From contig NZ_CP081903.1 in assembly GCF_020091405.1 (NCBI RefSeq), forward strand, positions 1,612,001-1,676,000: 64,000 nt of DNA. The letters run 5' to 3'. Below are positions 25,240-33,181 of this stretch, piece by piece (the stretch's first letter is position 1; every line of letters starts with the position of its first letter). The notes below the pieces were generated by a model that had not been told where the DNA came from, made no database searches, and saw nothing but the letters and a program-made list of their open reading frames with translations. Position numbers and translations under genes: made by a program. This stretch comes from Bacteroides cellulosilyticus. GTDB taxonomy: Bacteria; Bacteroidota; Bacteroidia; Bacteroidales; Bacteroidaceae.

Positions 25240-27246
25240 ATGAAATTACTCAAGTTGGGAGTTTTTCTAAGTATGCTGTTGATGACTCCTGTACTTGAAG
25301 CTCAAAATACAAGTGTGTCCTTGTGGGAAGAGAATATAGAGCAACTCTCTATGGATGAAGAAGAAAAGAACTGGGAAGATGAACTTGAAGAGCTCTCCAA
25401 TCGCCTGCAGGAACCTGTTAATATCAATGTTACTACTAAACGTGAATTAGAGCAATTTCCTTTTCTTTCGGATATTCAGATTGAAAATATCTTGGCTTAT
25501 GTGTATATACACGGGCAGATGCAAACCATTTATGAACTGCAATTGGTGGAAGAAATGGATAAGCATACCATCGACCTGCTTCTTCCTTTTGTTTGTGTAC
25601 ATCCTATTCCTGAAAAGACAGGTTTTCCCCGGTTGAAAAGTCTGTTGAAATATGGTAAACAGGAGGTATTAACCCGGCTGGATGTGCCTTTCTATACCCG
25701 TAAAGGTTATCAGAAGAATTATCTGGGACCTGCAATGTACCACTCTCTAAGATATGGGTATCGCTACGGAGATTATCTCCAGATGGGAATTACGGCTGAA
25801 AAGGATGCAGGAGAACCTTTCTTTGCCCTGCATAATGAAAAAGGATATGATTATTATTCTATCTACTTTCTGCTTCGTAATCTGGGTAAGTTGAAAACGT
25901 TGGCATTGGGAAATTACAGATTAAGTTTCGGGCAAGGGCTAGTAGTCAGCACTGATTTCCGTTTAGGGAAAACTTATTCTCTCTCAACGGTGGATAACCG
26001 TAGTGGTGGCATCCGGAAGCACAGCTCAACGGATGAATATAATTATTTCAGGGGTGCTGCGGCAACAGTGGAGGTTATTCCTGCACTTCAGTTATCTGGT
26101 TTTTATTCACATCGTTCTATGGATGGAGTCATAGAAGGGAATGAAATTACCTCTATTTATAAAACCGGATTGCATCGTACGGAGAAGGAAGCGGATAAAG
26201 TAAATGCTTTCACTTTACAGTTGATGGGTGGAAATATTACCTATGAAAAGAACAATCTAAAAGTAGGAATGACAGGCATTTACTATTTTTTCAACCGGAG
26301 TTATCAACCGGAGTTAAGAACCTATGGCAAGTATAATTTGCAAGGGAATTACTTTCATAATGTAGGTGTAGATTATAAATATCGCTGGAATCGATTTACT
26401 CTGACAGGTGAAGCAGCTATGGGCAAACAAGGTTATTCACTGTTGAACCAATTGAAATATAATATATTAACCGGTTATCAACTGTTGATTGTTCATAGAT
26501 ATTATAGTCATGATTACTGGGCAATGTTTGCACGTTCGTTTGGTGAAAGTAGTACGCCGCAAAATGAAAATGGCTGGTATCTGGCTGCCGAAGCATCGCC
26601 TTTGGCACATTGGAAATTCTTCGCTTCTCTGGATTTATTTTCTTTTCCCTGGTGGAAATACCGCATCAGTAAACCGTCGCAAGGTGTGGATAGCATGTTT
26701 CAGTCAATCTATTCTCTTAAGCGAAATTTATCTATGTATGTTAACTATCGCTATAAGCGAAAAGAGAGAGACGTAGCGGGAACGGATGGAAAAGTTATCC
26801 TTCCTACTTATCAGCACCGCCTTCGTTACCGACTGACTTATTCACCGGATCATCTACAGTTACGAACAACGGTGGATTATAATCATTTTCATTCCCAGGG
26901 GCAGGAGGGAAGCCAGGGATATCAGTTTACACAATCCTGTTCGTATGCTTTTTCTTTTCCGCTGAAGATATCTGTGCAGGGTACTTATTTCCATACGGAT
27001 GATTACGATTCCCGTATTTATGCTTCCGAAAAAGGTCTGCTTTACACCTTCTATACGCCTTCGTTTTATGGACAAGGATTTCGCTTTTCTGCCTGTGCCC
27101 GGTATGATGTGAACAAAGCTTTTATGTTCCTTGTTAAATTCGGGCAGACCATCTACGAAGACCGTGAGAATATTGGTTCGGGTAACGACCTGATACAAGG
27201 AAACAAAAAAGCCGACTTACAAATGCAGCTTCGTATAAAGTTTTAG
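25240..27246 (+). CDS. Helix-hairpin-helix domain outer-membrane-like protein
   Basis: The 668-residue protein starts with a signal peptide (MKLLKLGVFLSMLLMTPVLEAQ), followed at residues about 60-125 by ComEA-like helix-hairpin-helix repeats (VNINVTTKRELEQFPFLSD, then MQTIYELQLVEEMD). The rest is rich in alternating aromatic and polar residues with many Tyr and Trp and ends LQMQLRIKF, the pattern of an outer-membrane beta-barrel with a terminal Phe. Proteins with this HHH-plus-barrel layout are common in Bacteroidetes and uncharacterised; DNA binding is suggested by the HHH but unproven. An in-frame ATG 12 codons upstream exists, but the internal start gives the normal signal peptide. Confidence 0.75.
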   Translation: MKLLKLGVFLSMLLMTPVLEAQNTSVSLWEENIEQLSMDEEEKNWEDELEELSNRLQEPVNINVTTKRELEQFPFLSDIQIENILAYVYIHGQMQTIYELQLVEEMDKHTIDLLLPFVCVHPIPEKTGFPRLKSLLKYGKQEVLTRLDVPFYTRKGYQKNYLGPAMYHSLRYGYRYGDYLQMGITAEKDAGEPFFALHNEKGYDYYSIYFLLRNLGKLKTLALGNYRLSFGQGLVVSTDFRLGKTYSLSTVDNRSGGIRKHSSTDEYNYFRGAAATVEVIPALQLSGFYSHRSMDGVIEGNEITSIYKTGLHRTEKEADKVNAFTLQLMGGNITYEKNNLKVGMTGIYYFFNRSYQPELRTYGKYNLQGNYFHNVGVDYKYRWNRFTLTGEAAMGKQGYSLLNQLKYNILTGYQLLIVHRYYSHDYWAMFARSFGESSTPQNENGWYLAAEASPLAHWKFFASLDLFSFPWWKYRISKPSQGVDSMFQSIYSLKRNLSMYVNYRYKRKERDVAGTDGKVILPTYQHRLRYRLTYSPDHLQLRTTVDYNHFHSQGQEGSQGYQFTQSCSYAFSFPLKISVQGTYFHTDDYDSRIYASEKGLLYTFYTPSFYGQGFRFSACARYDVNKAFMFLVKFGQTIYEDRENIGSGNDLIQGNKKADLQMQLRIKF

Positions 27247-27278
27247 ATTGGAAATAGACGGTTATCTTATTTATTTCA

Positions 27279-27286
27279 TATCTTTG
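27279..27286 (+). promoter_or_regulatory. -7 promoter box of the radical SAM gene
   Basis: TATCTTTG lies 43 bp before the start codon of the radical SAM gene. Confidence 0.6.
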
Positions 27287-27328
27287 TTTAATATAATAGT
27301 TCCATTTTAATTTAAAATAGTAAATACA

Positions 27329-28102
27329 ATGACTGTTATCTATCCGTCTCCCATCTTCGGTCCTGTTCATTCCCGCCGTTTGGGAGTATCCTTAGGGATT
27401 AACTTATTGCCGGAAGATGGTAAGGTGTGTTCGTTCGACTGCATTTATTGTGAATGCGGTTTCAATGCAGACCATCGTCCCAAGAAAGCATTGCCTACCC
27501 GCGAAGAGGTACGCAATGCCCTTGAAGCCAGATTGCAGGATATGCAACAGAATGGACCTCAACCGGATGTATTGACCTTTGCCGGAAACGGTGAACCTAC
27601 AGCTCATCCGCATTTCCCTGAAATCATAGAAGATACGTTGATGCTTCGTGATAAGTATTTCCCGAATGCCAAAGTCAGTGTATTGAGTAATTCTACCTTT
27701 ATTCATCGCCCTGCAGTGTTTGATGCGCTGAATAAGATAGATAACAACATATTGAAACTCGATACGGTAGATGAGGATTATATTCATACTGTGGATTGTC
27801 CTACAGGGCATTATTCTGTGGGTGAAATCGTAGAACATATGAAAGCTTTTCAAGGCAACTGTATTATTCAGACTATGTTCATGAAAGGCAGTTATCAGGG
27901 GAAAGATGTGGATAATACTTCGGATAAGTACGTTCTTCCGTGGCTGGAGGTTGTGAAAGAGATAAAACCCCGTCAGGTGATGATTTATACTATTGATCGT
28001 GAAACACCTGACCATGATCTTTGTAAGGCTACTCATGAGGAACTGGACCGTATTGCTGCTTTAATTAAGGAAGAAGGTATTCCGGTTAGTGTTTCTTATT
28101 AA
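27329..28102 (+). CDS. Radical SAM protein
   Basis: The 257-residue cytosolic protein binds a [4Fe-4S] cluster through C34, C38 and C41 (CSFDCIYC). The opening GPVHSRRLGVSLGINLLP is characteristic of a widespread group of radical SAM Fe-S oxidoreductases. LTFAGNGEPTAHP is the SAM-binding GE motif. There is no SPASM-type cysteine-rich tail. The reaction is unknown for this group. The gene stands alone with its own promoter. Confidence 0.9.
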   Translation: MTVIYPSPIFGPVHSRRLGVSLGINLLPEDGKVCSFDCIYCECGFNADHRPKKALPTREEVRNALEARLQDMQQNGPQPDVLTFAGNGEPTAHPHFPEIIEDTLMLRDKYFPNAKVSVLSNSTFIHRPAVFDALNKIDNNILKLDTVDEDYIHTVDCPTGHYSVGEIVEHMKAFQGNCIIQTMFMKGSYQGKDVDNTSDKYVLPWLEVVKEIKPRQVMIYTIDRETPDHDLCKATHEELDRIAALIKEEGIPVSVSY

Positions 28103-28139
28103 ACTACCTATAGGTAGTGATGCAATTACCTATAGGTAA
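28103..28139. promoter_or_regulatory. Pair of ACCTATAGGT palindromes
   Basis: ACTACCTATAGGTAGT (28103-28118) and TTACCTATAGGTAA (28126-28139) are two perfect palindromes with the same core, 23 bp centre to centre. They begin at the stop codon of the radical SAM gene and lie about 130 bp before the ATPase gene. They may be paired protein-binding sites. Confidence 0.5.
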
Positions 28140-28182
28140 AATAAGTACAGGGTAACCGCATCTTGATTAAAACAATCGCTTT

Positions 28183-28252
28183 AAATAGTTTCGATTATAA
28201 TCGAATTTTTAAATAAAGTCATCTAAAAATTCGATTATAATCGAAACTATTT
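28183..28252. promoter_or_regulatory. Perfect 29-bp inverted repeat operator before the ATPase gene
   Basis: Positions 28183-28211 and 28224-28252 are perfect inverted repeats with a 12-bp spacer. Each arm also contains a 16-bp palindrome of its own, TTCGATTATAATCGAA. The right arm ends just before the -7 box TATTTTTG (28254-28261), so a bound protein would block the ATPase promoter. Confidence 0.7.
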
Positions 28253-28276
28253 ATATTTTTGTGGAAAACTTAGCTT

Positions 28277-29551
28277 ATGGATGATAAATGGAGTGCACTG
28301 GAAAAGTATAATCTCTGGAATGGAAATTCCTATAAATTGGGGTTAGAACGTACATCTTACATTAATAAGATTCATGCTTTTGTAGGAAATACCTTAGTAA
28401 AGGTACTTATAGGTCAACGTCGTTCCGGGAAAAGCTATATTCTAAGGCAAATAGCTTCCGGTTTGATTTCTGACTTAGGTGTTCATCCTAATAATATTCT
28501 GTATATCAATAAGGAATATTTGGAATTTGATTTCATAGACAATTATCAGGAGTTAGAAAAACTATATCAACTTTATCGTGAAAAACTTAATCCTCAGGGA
28601 AAGGTTTATTTATTCTTCGATGAAATACAGAATGTGGATGGTTGGGAGCGGTTTGTCAATTCTCATTCTCAGGATTTTGTGGAAGAATGTGAGTTGTTTA
28701 TCAGCGGTTCAAACTCAAAGATGCTTTCCAGTGAACTGGCTACTTTGCTTTCCGGTCGCTACGTTGAGTTTCATATTTTCCCATATAATTATATGGAATA
28801 TATTCAAGTGACGGATACAGTGGCAGGACGTTCCTCTTATTTATCTTATTTACAACGTGGAGGGCTACCGGAATTGTATAATTTGCCTGATATGGAATCC
28901 CGGAAGCAATATGTTGCTTCGGTCAAAGATACCATATTATTGCGTGATATAGTGAAACGTAAACCCATTCGTGATGTCAGACTTCTGGATGATGTTTTTA
29001 TTTATTTGGTGAATAATGCATCCAATTTGTTTTCGATTCAGAATGTAATAAATTTCTTTAAATCGAAGAACCGTAAAGCATCATACGATACGTTATCAAA
29101 TTACTTAAGTTATATAGAAGAAGCCTTTTTGGCTTATAAAACAGAGCGTTACAACATTAAAGGAAAAGAAGTTCTGGCGGGTAATTGCAAATATTATCTG
29201 AATGATTTGGCATTTAAGAACTTTTTATATCCGGGCTTTGCATATGGTGTAGGATATTTGTTGGAAAATGCGGTATATATCGAGCTTCGCAGGTTTGGTT
29301 TTCAAGTTTATGTGGGCACTATTCGTGATAAAGAGGTCGATTTTGTGGCTATGAAAGACGACCGTATTATTTATATTCAGGTTGCTTACATGATGGAAAC
29401 GGAAGAAACAATGGAGCGTGAATACGCTTCTTTATTATCAATTGCTGATAGTTATGAGAAGTATGTTGTTTCAATGGACGAAGTTCAATTGCCTTCAAGA
29501 GAAGGTATACGTCATGTACAAGCATGGAATTTATCAGAAATATTAAAGTGA
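28277..29551 (+). CDS. AAA_14/DUF4143 ATPase
   Basis: The 424-residue protein has an N-terminal P-loop domain with Walker A GQRRSGKS (46-53), Walker B VYLFFDEIQ (D115-E116) and a sensor-like ISGSNSKML, followed by a middle winged-helix-like region and a C-terminal DUF4143 domain. The last part (KEVDFVAM, then IYIQVAY) resembles a PD-(D/E)xK nuclease core. Such ATPases are abundant and mobile in Bacteroides and other anaerobes, with no agreed function. The promoter overlaps a large palindromic operator. A decayed relative lies at 9783-10217. Confidence 0.9.
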   Translation: MDDKWSALEKYNLWNGNSYKLGLERTSYINKIHAFVGNTLVKVLIGQRRSGKSYILRQIASGLISDLGVHPNNILYINKEYLEFDFIDNYQELEKLYQLYREKLNPQGKVYLFFDEIQNVDGWERFVNSHSQDFVEECELFISGSNSKMLSSELATLLSGRYVEFHIFPYNYMEYIQVTDTVAGRSSYLSYLQRGGLPELYNLPDMESRKQYVASVKDTILLRDIVKRKPIRDVRLLDDVFIYLVNNASNLFSIQNVINFFKSKNRKASYDTLSNYLSYIEEAFLAYKTERYNIKGKEVLAGNCKYYLNDLAFKNFLYPGFAYGVGYLLENAVYIELRRFGFQVYVGTIRDKEVDFVAMKDDRIIYIQVAYMMETEETMEREYASLLSIADSYEKYVVSMDEVQLPSREGIRHVQAWNLSEILK

Positions 29552-29564
29552 TTAATTTTATAAT

Positions 29565-30083
29565 ATGCATACAATGAAACCTATTGCAATTAAAGACCTT
29601 TCAGAGAACTTCTTTGAAGTTATCGGTAAAGAATGGATGCTGGTGACGGCAGGTAATAAAGATCATTTCAATACGATGACTGCCAGTTGGGGCGGTATAG
29701 GCTTCCTATGGAACAAACCGGTGGTCTATGTCTTTATCCGTCCGGAACGTTATACGTTTGAGTTTATTCAGAAGAGTGAATACTTCACGCTCTCTTTCCT
29801 GGGAGAAGAGAACAGAGCTATCCATAAGATATGTGGAAGCAAATCGGGTAGGGAAGTAGACAAGGTAAAGGAAACGGGACTGAAACCGGTTATTACAGAA
29901 AAAGGAAATATTCTTTTTGAACAAGGCCGTCTCAGTCTGGAATGCCGTAAGCTTTATACGGATGTAATGAAAGAAGACTGTTTCATCGATCCAAGTGTTT
30001 GTAAGCAATGGTATGGTGGTGCCCATGGCGGTTTGCATCATATTTATGTAGCCGAAATTACCGGAGCATGGATGAGGGAGTAG
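29565..30083 (+). CDS. Flavin reductase family (FMN-binding) protein
   Basis: The 172-residue protein has the split-barrel flavin reductase fold: NTMTASWGGIGFLWNKP is the FMN-binding segment, followed by VVYVFIRPERYTFEFIQ and FTLSFLG. Family members bind FMN and can reduce flavins with NAD(P)H or serve as flavoproteins of unknown partner. It follows the ATPase gene by 13 bp, yet its role looks unrelated. Its last 26 bp overlap the 3' end of the convergent DUF4384 gene. A second in-frame ATG three codons in (MKPIAIKDL) may be the true start. Confidence 0.85.
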   Translation: MHTMKPIAIKDLSENFFEVIGKEWMLVTAGNKDHFNTMTASWGGIGFLWNKPVVYVFIRPERYTFEFIQKSEYFTLSFLGEENRAIHKICGSKSGREVDKVKETGLKPVITEKGNILFEQGRLSLECRKLYTDVMKEDCFIDPSVCKQWYGGAHGGLHHIYVAEITGAWMRE

Positions 30084-30945
30084 TTATACTAATGTTCTTT
30101 ATAGCCACTCCCATTTGCGCATCTCTTTTCCTGCAATTACTCAACCATTTGCTAAATGCCTCGTAATCAAGTTCTCGTGGAATGGTTTCTTTCACTTGAT
30201 TATCGAGTGCTTTAGTAAAAGGTTTAGGTGAGAAGATAACATAAATTTGGTTATGCTCTTCTTCTTTGCTGCAAGTTAGAGTATATTCGTCTACTATATC
30301 GGGATGATTGACGTCGTGTTTGGGAGAAAAGAATATATATTTTTCTCCATGCTTTACCGGCTGTTGTCCGTCGCCATCCTTTCTGTAAGGAAGCAGACAG
30401 TAAGCAGTAGGGGTTTCGTCTATCAGATACACGGCAATAAAACCGTCTGTAGGAGATTGAAATGAAAGGAACATGTCATCTCCACTGCGGAATATTTCAC
30501 TTTCATTTTGAACTTCAACTCCGTTTCTTAATACTTTGGCCATAAACTCAATCTGTGCACTTATAATTTCTCTGGCCTTACCACAAATAGAGCAGGTGAC
30601 AACTAATGTTCCGTTTTCCTTATCAGTGTCGTAAGTGTATTTGGGTTCGCCTTTATCTTCAATCCATTCTCCTTTTACTTCCGTACCGCTAAGTGAAAAG
30701 AAGTGGCTGTCCGCTTTTCCATTATCATCTTTAACCACACTGGTATTTACTTGCGAAATTACTGTTCCAAACTCATCGGCAAGCGCTTGCAGTTTAGCAC
30801 GTTCCAGTGCAATGCGCTTTGCTTCGCTCAGCGATACGTTTTCGGGTGCATAGAATGTATATTCTCCACAGACGTTTTTTACTTTTTGGGCAAATGCGGT
30901 GGTGGAGAGAATAAATATGAAAAAGATAAAAATAAATTTATGCAT
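30058..30945 (-). CDS. Exported DUF4384 domain protein
   Basis: The 295-residue protein has a signal peptide (MHKFIFIFFIFILSTTAFA). The N-terminal half (about residues 25-120) contains a conserved helix with SLSEAKRIALERAKLQALADEFG, as in LPP20/FlgT-like secreted domains. The C-terminal half (about 140-260) is DUF4384: SGDDMFLSFQSPTDGFIAVYLID, then TAYCLLPY. DUF4384 is often joined to caspase-like or kinase domains in other bacteria, but here it stands alone. A -7 box TAAATTTG (minus strand, 30974-30967) precedes the start. Its 3' end overlaps the flavin reductase gene by 26 bp. Confidence 0.8.
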   Translation of the reverse strand: MHKFIFIFFIFILSTTAFAQKVKNVCGEYTFYAPENVSLSEAKRIALERAKLQALADEFGTVISQVNTSVVKDDNGKADSHFFSLSGTEVKGEWIEDKGEPKYTYDTDKENGTLVVTCSICGKAREIISAQIEFMAKVLRNGVEVQNESEIFRSGDDMFLSFQSPTDGFIAVYLIDETPTAYCLLPYRKDGDGQQPVKHGEKYIFFSPKHDVNHPDIVDEYTLTCSKEEEHNQIYVIFSPKPFTKALDNQVKETIPRELDYEAFSKWLSNCRKRDAQMGVAIKNISITTPSSMLR

Positions 30946-30966
30946 AGTTATCAGGTATTTCTATTT

Positions 30967-30974
30967 CAAATTTA
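30967..30974 (-). promoter_or_regulatory. -7 promoter box of the DUF4384 gene
   Basis: The minus strand reads TAAATTTG, 21 bp upstream of the start codon. Confidence 0.6.
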
Positions 30975-31174
30975 AAGGTTTATGTAATAATAGCCAACTT
31001 ACGTATGGTTTGTTTACCGCTTTTTGAGTATTAATTCAGCTTATTTGGCTATAAATAATGACTAATTGGTAGAAATTGATATTTGATGGGCGATGATGGA
31101 GGAAATTCTTTACAATAGGTATTATTTGAATATAAAATAACAATCCTGATAATCAAACATATACATATCCTTAA

Positions 31175-31256
31175 TTTCTTGTCGACAAAAAGTTAAGAGT
31201 TTGTCGACAAGAAGTTAACTCTTTGTCAACAAACTCTTGACTTCTTGTATACAGAG
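31175..31256. repeat. Interlocked direct and inverted GTCGACAA repeats
   Basis: AAGAGTTTGTCGACAA (31195-31210) pairs with TTGTCAACAAACTCTT (31223-31238), 15 of 16. The words TTGTCGACAA and AAGTTAA recur as direct repeats (near 31179 and 31201), and CTTCTTGT ends the block. It lies in the 400-bp gap between two lipoprotein genes and the DUF4384 gene. The rest of this gap (30975-31351) shows no gene. Confidence 0.55.
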
Positions 31257-31351
31257 AATTTGTTATTTTTAAAATATTTTACAAGTATATTTATGGTAAA
31301 GTCGGTTTATGGCTACACGAGCAGATATAAATAGCCTCGCATATCTTTTTC

Positions 31352-31825
31352 TTATTTTTTCTTCTTAGAGAAGAATTTCTTGTGCCAAGGCTGTGTTACA
31401 TTATAAACTTCCATTTTCGGGGCTGGAATAATTATTTCTAAAGCTTTCAGATCTTCTTGATTAGCTTTTCTGAAATTTTTGAATGAGGCTGGAAATCCTG
31501 TGATGGTTAAAGTTCGCTCGCCAAAAGATTTTTTGGTAAAGGTAACTTGAGGCTCCAATAAAACGTCAGCTTTGTTTTCTTTGATAATATCTGCTACCAG
31601 ATTGCTTTTACGTAGCTCTAATGGAGGCTGTCCGAAGTTGAAAGGTACAAAGTTCCACGTAATTTGTTTCTCCACTTTTTGCTTTACATCTAAATCAGCT
31701 ACTGTGGGGTATTGATAAATACCCGATTCTACGGTCATGGTTGTAGAGGTACTTTTCTTCATGGTTGAACATGAAGTAAACAGTATGGTTACGCAAGTGA
31801 ACAGTAAAATAATATTTAGTTTCAT
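31352..31825 (-). CDS. Small lipoprotein, paralogue of the next upstream gene
   Basis: The 157-residue protein has a lipoprotein signal (lipobox ILFTSC, Cys19), then STMKKSTSTTMTVESG. It shares with the product of 31834-32208 the segments STSTTM-x-V, T-x-ADL-x-V, NADVLLEP versus NADILVER, and TITGFPASFKNFR versus TITGYPATYKNFK, so the two arose by duplication. It has an extra Pro-rich, Lys-rich tail (QPWHKKFFSKKKK). The genes lie 8 bp apart and are probably co-transcribed. No family or function is recognised. Confidence 0.75.
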   Translation of the reverse strand: MKLNIILLFTCVTILFTSCSTMKKSTSTTMTVESGIYQYPTVADLDVKQKVEKQITWNFVPFNFGQPPLELRKSNLVADIIKENKADVLLEPQVTFTKKSFGERTLTITGFPASFKNFRKANQEDLKALEIIIPAPKMEVYNVTQPWHKKFFSKKKK

Positions 31826-31833
31826 ATTTGGGG

Positions 31834-32208
31834 CTATTTAAAAGATTCAACTTTGAAGTTCTTGTATGTAGCAGGATATCCTGTTATTGTAACGGATTTA
31901 ATTTTCTTTCCAAACATACGTAATTTGAATACTGCTTCATATTGTCTTTCTACCAATATATCGGCATTTCCGTTTTCTTTTAGTGCAGCGGCAACAGCAT
32001 TGCTGATGACGTGATTTAGACCGGCTTTGCGTTCTTGTTTTTTAGGATAATAGGTATAGGAGATTTTTACGTCTGAAACCTGTAGATCAGCAGTAGTTGT
32101 GCTGGTGAGTGAAGAATCTACATTCATTGTGGTTGATGTAGATGTTCTGAGTAATGAGCAAGAACTTACCGAAATGATCAGTAATAATCCTAATAAAATT
32201 TGTTTCAT
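31834..32208 (-). CDS. Small lipoprotein, paralogue of the next downstream gene
   Basis: The 124-residue protein starts MKQILLGLLLIISVSSC, with the acylated Cys at position 17, and continues SLLRTSTSTTMNVDSS. The remainder is a small basic domain ending TITGYPATYKNFKVESFK. The frame extends nine codons further upstream, but a lipoprotein signal begins at this internal ATG, and a -7 box TATTTTTG (minus strand, 32268-32261) lies 53 bp before it. It is the first gene of a two-gene operon with its paralogue. Confidence 0.75.
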   Translation of the reverse strand: MKQILLGLLLIISVSSCSLLRTSTSTTMNVDSSLTSTTTADLQVSDVKISYTYYPKKQERKAGLNHVISNAVAAALKENGNADILVERQYEAVFKLRMFGKKIKSVTITGYPATYKNFKVESFK

Positions 32209-32260
32209 AATAGTGATAATTTTTAGTTTAAACAAATAGAATTTAAGTTTGATATATTAA

Positions 32261-32268
32261 CAAAAATA
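32261..32268 (-). promoter_or_regulatory. -7 promoter box of the paired lipoprotein genes
   Basis: The minus strand reads TATTTTTG, placing the transcript start about 46 nt before the chosen start codon. Confidence 0.55.
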
Positions 32269-32384
32269 AAGCAATATCTTTAATTAAGGAAAGGTTGAAA
32301 TCGTTGAAAGTAACTAAACATTAGTTTTTTGAGCTTAAATGGTCAAAAAAAAGGACTATATGGTTCGCTTTTTTCATTAATGAG

Positions 32385-33020
32385 TATTGTAGCATTGTAT
32401 CTGTATTGCAACGTCGCTATATATAGCTTGCACTACCGTTGCATATAGCTTATAGTAGTGCTGCATATGCTTTGCAGTGAAGCTGCAACAGTATTACAGC
32501 GATACTGCATCTGTCTTGCAGCGATACTGCACCTGCCTTGCAGCGATGCTAAATCATTTAGTATAGGGAGATGAAGTGACGATGACTGACTATCAACACT
32601 TATCCCGTCAATTGAAATATATCAGAATATGGGCTCCCGCTGCGATAAATATCATAAGAAAAGGCCTTTTATGCAAAAAGTAGGAAGATTATTCCATAGT
32701 TGCAAAATATGAAGTATTATTTTGACTGACAGTAGTATACATCGAAAAACGGCCTAAAATCCGGTGCTGACAAAACGTTTGTCGTCACTTATAAGCACAC
32801 TGTCAGCACTACCGTCAAATGCCGATAAGCAAAGGGTTTGAGCGCTATCAGTGCTGGAGTGCTGATAACTTATTGAAAAACTATATCTACAAGCTGCAAA
32901 TGCCACAGCTTATCAACTGAAATGCCACACCTTAGTAGATAAAATGAATGGCATTTGGCTTGCTGAGGTGTGGCATTGAGGATATTGAGGTGTGGCATTT
33001 GAAACGGTAACGCGTGGCAT
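32385..33020. repeat. Gene-free block with three families of short repeats
   Basis: No protein-coding frame is credible here. First, 32385-32555 holds degenerate units of TTGCAGCGATACTGCA with a 22-bp period in the best part (units starting 32494, 32516, 32538). Second, 32765-32875 repeats GTCAGCACT/AGTGCTGA words and contains GACAAAACGTTTGTC. Third, 32893-33020 holds about six TGCCACA/TGTGGCA words, including AATGCCACACCT (32921-32932) and AGGTGTGGCATT at 32966 and 32988, again 22 bp apart. Confidence 0.6.
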
Positions 33021-33041
33021 CGGGAACGAAGAAGTGCGTGA

Positions 33042-33078
33042 AGAAATAAAAAAACGGAGAAGCAATGCCTCTCCGTTT
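33042..33078 (-). terminator. Intrinsic terminator of the caspase/fimbrillin operon
   Basis: On the minus strand AAACGGAGA (33078-33070) pairs with TCTCCGTTT (33060-33052) and is followed by a T-run. It lies about 100 bp after the last fimbrillin gene. Confidence 0.8.
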
Positions 33079-33181
33079 CTCCTAATTTAAAATTGAAGTA
33101 TCTAAAATTCTACGATACAAATATACAACATCTCGAAAGAGATGTCAAGTGTTTCGGTAGTTATTTTAGTTTATCCAATAT

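Noticed and set aside
32494..32560. CRISPR array from the 22-bp repeats
   Set aside because: The units are directly adjacent with no spacers, they degenerate quickly, and there are no cas genes in the window.
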